6,685 bases of DNA, taken from positions 1-6,685 of the forward strand of contig JAHFDC010000046.1 in the NCBI GenBank assembly GCA_023249205.1, read 5' to 3'. This document shows positions 5,432-6,685 of this stretch, piece by piece. The translations under genes were made by a program, and so were the position numbers. This stretch comes from Candidatus Methylomirabilota bacterium (lineage in GTDB: Bacteria; Methylomirabilota; Methylomirabilia; Methylomirabilales; JACPAU01). Position 1 is the first letter of the stretch. Every line of letters starts with the position of its first letter. Below the pieces are notes generated by a model, which had not been told where the DNA came from, made no database searches, and saw only the letters and a program-made list of their open reading frames with translations.

Positions 5432-6202
5432 TCAGGGCCGGAGGTGGCGGAGGTAGCGGGCCAGGACCTCCCCGAGAGGCCTTTCCCCCGCGAGCCATGG
5501 GGCCAGGACGTCGTTGAGGATGTCCGCAGCCAGGAACAGGAGGACAATCCCCAGGACGGCGTTGTACTCCCGGTTCCGGAGAACCCGTTGCCAGCGGAAG
5601 GGCTCCGGGCTGGCCTGGGGGTAGCGGGAGAGGCGGGGGATCCACGCCGGGACGGCCTGTCGGTATTGGCCGTAGGCCGTGCCGAACTTCTGCCGGAGAA
5701 CCTTGTCCTCCCGGCGGGTCTCGGCCCGGTAGACCAGGGTGAACCCGCAGAGCAGGGGAACGAGCAGGAGGAGGCTCCGGAGCATCAGGATGAGCCCGCT
5801 GGCGATGGTGAGGCTCCCGATGTAGAGGGGATTCCGCACGAAGGCGTACGGGCCCCCGGTGGTCAGGGTCTCGTCCTTCCGGAGGTGGCCTGCCGCCCAG
5901 AGGCGCAGCCCCTCTCCGGCGCTGACCAGCAGGACACCCCACCAGTTGGGCTCGGCCCGCTGGAACCAGAAGAGGAGAAGCGCGGCAAAAGCGAAGAGAG
6001 TTGCGCCGCGCCGCCGGACCCAGCCAATGTCCACGGGTAGCACCGCCACCCCGGTCAGCCCCCGTCCGCCACGCTCAGGGGGAATGGTCAGCGAGCCGGC
6101 CCCACCTCCGGTCAGGAAAATGGCGACCGTCCAGGCGAACTCCACCGCCTGGCTCTCGGGCCCATATACTACAGCCCCGGGGGGCCAGGTCAACCGCATC
6201 AT
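5432..6202 (-). CDS. Isoprenylcysteine carboxyl methyltransferase/PEMT-family membrane methyltransferase
   Basis: The product is 256 aa if begun at ATG 6202. The catalytic core is recognisable: HLRKDETLTTGGPYAFVRNP (106-125) with LYIGSL following, a hydrophobic helix pair (131-157), then R..EDKVLRQKFGTAYGQY (164-180) and AVPAWIP (183-189). This is the usual SAM-binding ICMT/PEMT C-terminal region. Family members O-methylate isoprenylcysteine or N-methylate phosphatidylethanolamine; bacterial substrates are mostly unknown. A C-terminal extension adds another membrane helix (214-229, VLGIVLLFLAAD). Upstream of the first core helix (67-80), residues 1-50 are atypical, with a hydrophobic FAWTVAIFLTGGGAGSL segment. 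ATG 6202 has no SD, and a promoter-like sequence lies inside this leader, so the true start may be a GTG at 6145, 6049 or nearby. The family is firm; the start is uncertain. Confidence 0.85.
   Translation of the reverse strand: MMRLTWPPGAVVYGPESQAVEFAWTVAIFLTGGGAGSLTIPPERGGRGLTGVAVLPVDIGWVRRRGATLFAFAALLLFWFQRAEPNWWGVLLVSAGEGLRLWAAGHLRKDETLTTGGPYAFVRNPLYIGSLTIASGLILMLRSLLLLVPLLCGFTLVYRAETRREDKVLRQKFGTAYGQYRQAVPAWIPRLSRYPQASPEPFRWQRVLRNREYNAVLGIVLLFLAADILNDVLAPWLAGERPLGEVLARYLRHLRP
6166..6193 (-). promoter_or_regulatory. Candidate sigma-70 promoter for the methyltransferase-PAP2 operon
   Basis: On the minus strand, TTGACC (6193-6188), a 16-bp spacer and TAGTAT (6171-6166) form a fair sigma-70 match. 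The sequence ATATACTA is unusually AT-rich for this window. It lies 9-36 bases inside the ATG 6202 reading frame. If it is used, the first residues of that frame are not translated from this transcript. Confidence 0.35.
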
Positions 6203-6227
6203 GGGAGGCCCGCCGGGGCCTTCGCCG

Positions 6228-6256
6228 TTGACAGGGACTGGCGGGTCGGCTAGCGT
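6228..6256 (+). promoter_or_regulatory. Sigma-70-type promoter of the homocysteine methyltransferase gene
   Basis: A perfect -35 TTGACA (6228-6233), a 17-bp spacer and TAGCGT (6251-6256) lie in the divergent intergenic region. Transcription would start near 6263, about 35 bases before ATG 6298. Confidence 0.65.
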
Positions 6257-6264
6257 CCCACGTG

Positions 6265-6282
6265 CGCCGCCGAATCGCGGCG
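6265..6282 (+). promoter_or_regulatory. Short leader hairpin before the homocysteine methyltransferase gene
   Basis: CGCCGC (6265-6270) pairs perfectly with GCGGCG (6277-6282) around a 6-base loop. It lies at the predicted 5' end of the transcript, ending 5 bases before the GGGAG ribosome binding site. It is too short to be a SAM or cobalamin riboswitch. It may stabilise the 5' end or modulate initiation. Confidence 0.35.
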
Positions 6283-6297
6283 ACGATGGGAGTCGGC

Positions 6298-6685
6298 ATG
6301 TCGGGCGTGCTCGAAGCTCTCCGCGATACCGTCCTGGTCTGTGATGGGGCCATGGGCTCCATGCTCTTCCAGACCCTCGGGCGCATCCGGTGCACCGACG
6401 AGGTGAACCTCACCCACCCCGAGAGCGTCCTGAAGATCCACCTGGAGTACATCGCGGCCGGCGCCCAGATCATCGAGACCAACACCTTCGGGGCCAACCG
6501 GGTGAAACTGCAAGCCTACGGGCTGGCCGAGAAGACCGTCGAGATCAACCAGCGGGCGGTCAAGCTCGCCCGGGAGGCGCGGGAGATCGCGGGCCGGGAG
6601 GTCTTCATCGCCGGCTCCATCGGGCCCGTAGGGACCCTCAGCGAGACCCTGGAGGAACCGACGCTGGCTGCCCTCAGCGAGGCCT
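6298..6685 (+). CDS. Homocysteine S-methyltransferase-domain protein, N-terminal part (runs off the window)
   Basis: The first 129 residues are present and the frame is open at the right edge. Motifs of the Pfam S-methyl_trans TIM barrel are clear: CDGAMGSML (15-23), EVNLTHPE (35-42), YIAAGAQIIETNTFGANR (51-68) and VFIAGSIGPVGT (102-113). The enzyme transfers a methyl group to homocysteine to make methionine. The domain occurs in cobalamin-dependent MetH and in bifunctional homocysteine methyltransferase/methylenetetrahydrofolate reductases of about 600 aa. The visible start resembles the latter slightly more, but the deciding C-terminus is missing, so no symbol is given. The zinc-binding cysteines would lie downstream, outside the window. 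ATG 6298 has GGGAG 5 bases upstream; ATG 6286 is in frame but lacks an SD. Its own promoter is at 6228-6256. Confidence 0.9.
   Translation, partial: MSGVLEALRDTVLVCDGAMGSMLFQTLGRIRCTDEVNLTHPESVLKIHLEYIAAGAQIIETNTFGANRVKLQAYGLAEKTVEINQRAVKLAREAREIAGREVFIAGSIGPVGTLSETLEEPTLAALSEA

Noticed and set aside
5162..6040. Long plus-strand open frame (292 codons) across the methyltransferase/PAP2 region
   Set aside because: It is antisense to two genes with clear family motifs; the translation has no recognisable fold and no SD.
6203..6297. SAM or cobalamin riboswitch before the homocysteine methyltransferase gene
   Set aside because: The gap is only 95 bp with a promoter inside it, leaving a leader of about 35 bases, too short for either class.
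1..6685. CRISPR array, transposase, tRNA, toxin-antitoxin or phage-defence genes
   Set aside because: No regularly spaced repeats, terminal inverted repeats with transposase, tRNA-like cloverleaf or defence-family motifs were seen on either strand.

Overview
This is a compact, GC-rich bacterial chromosome segment. Two 60-base blocks counted by hand give 47/60 G+C (1201-1260) and 34/60 (3961-4020). It carries nine genes: seven complete and two cut by the window edges. Shine-Dalgarno (SD) sequences and sigma-70-type promoters are recognisable. The gene set is housekeeping and accessory metabolism: AP endonuclease, a CinA-type domain, an eIF-2B-like isomerase-fold protein, GNAT, a membrane methyltransferase, a PAP2 phosphatase and a homocysteine methyltransferase. 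It would fit a GC-rich Gram-negative-type lineage such as NC10/Rokubacteria or a deltaproteobacterial relative. That placement is an impression, not something the sequence proves.

Region 1 (1-3667) is extremely dense. The C-terminal part of endonuclease IV (nfo) is translationally coupled through ATGA to a TIG-domain/six-bladed propeller protein. That gene runs tail-to-tail, with only 2 bases between stop codons, into an eIF-2B alpha-like protein on the minus strand. The eIF-2B-like gene starts head-to-head with a stand-alone CinA N-terminal (COG1058) protein, and the best start codons overlap by 26 bp. The CinA-like gene in turn overlaps the 3' end of a minus-strand GNAT acetyltransferase by 38 bp. 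The GNAT gene has a good sigma-70 promoter (TTGACA, 18-bp spacer, TACGGT with TGn).

Region 2 (3668-4806) is less dense and partly lower in GC. It holds one small secreted protein that I do not recognise, on the minus strand with a strong SD, and a gene-free stretch with two nested inverted repeats downstream of the next operon.

Region 3 (4807-6202, minus strand) is a probable two-gene membrane operon: an isoprenylcysteine carboxyl methyltransferase/PEMT-type enzyme followed by a PAP2 lipid phosphatase. Region 4 (6203-6685, plus strand) is a 95-bp divergent intergenic region with a TTGACA-17-TAGCGT promoter and the start of a homocysteine S-methyltransferase-domain gene that runs off the right edge.

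I see no CRISPR array, mobile element, tRNA/rRNA or defence-type cassette. The most unusual signals are the head-to-head overlapping pair (eIF-2B-like/CinA-like) with a strong inverted repeat nearby, the odd N-terminal leader of the methyltransferase, and the unrecognised exported protein.
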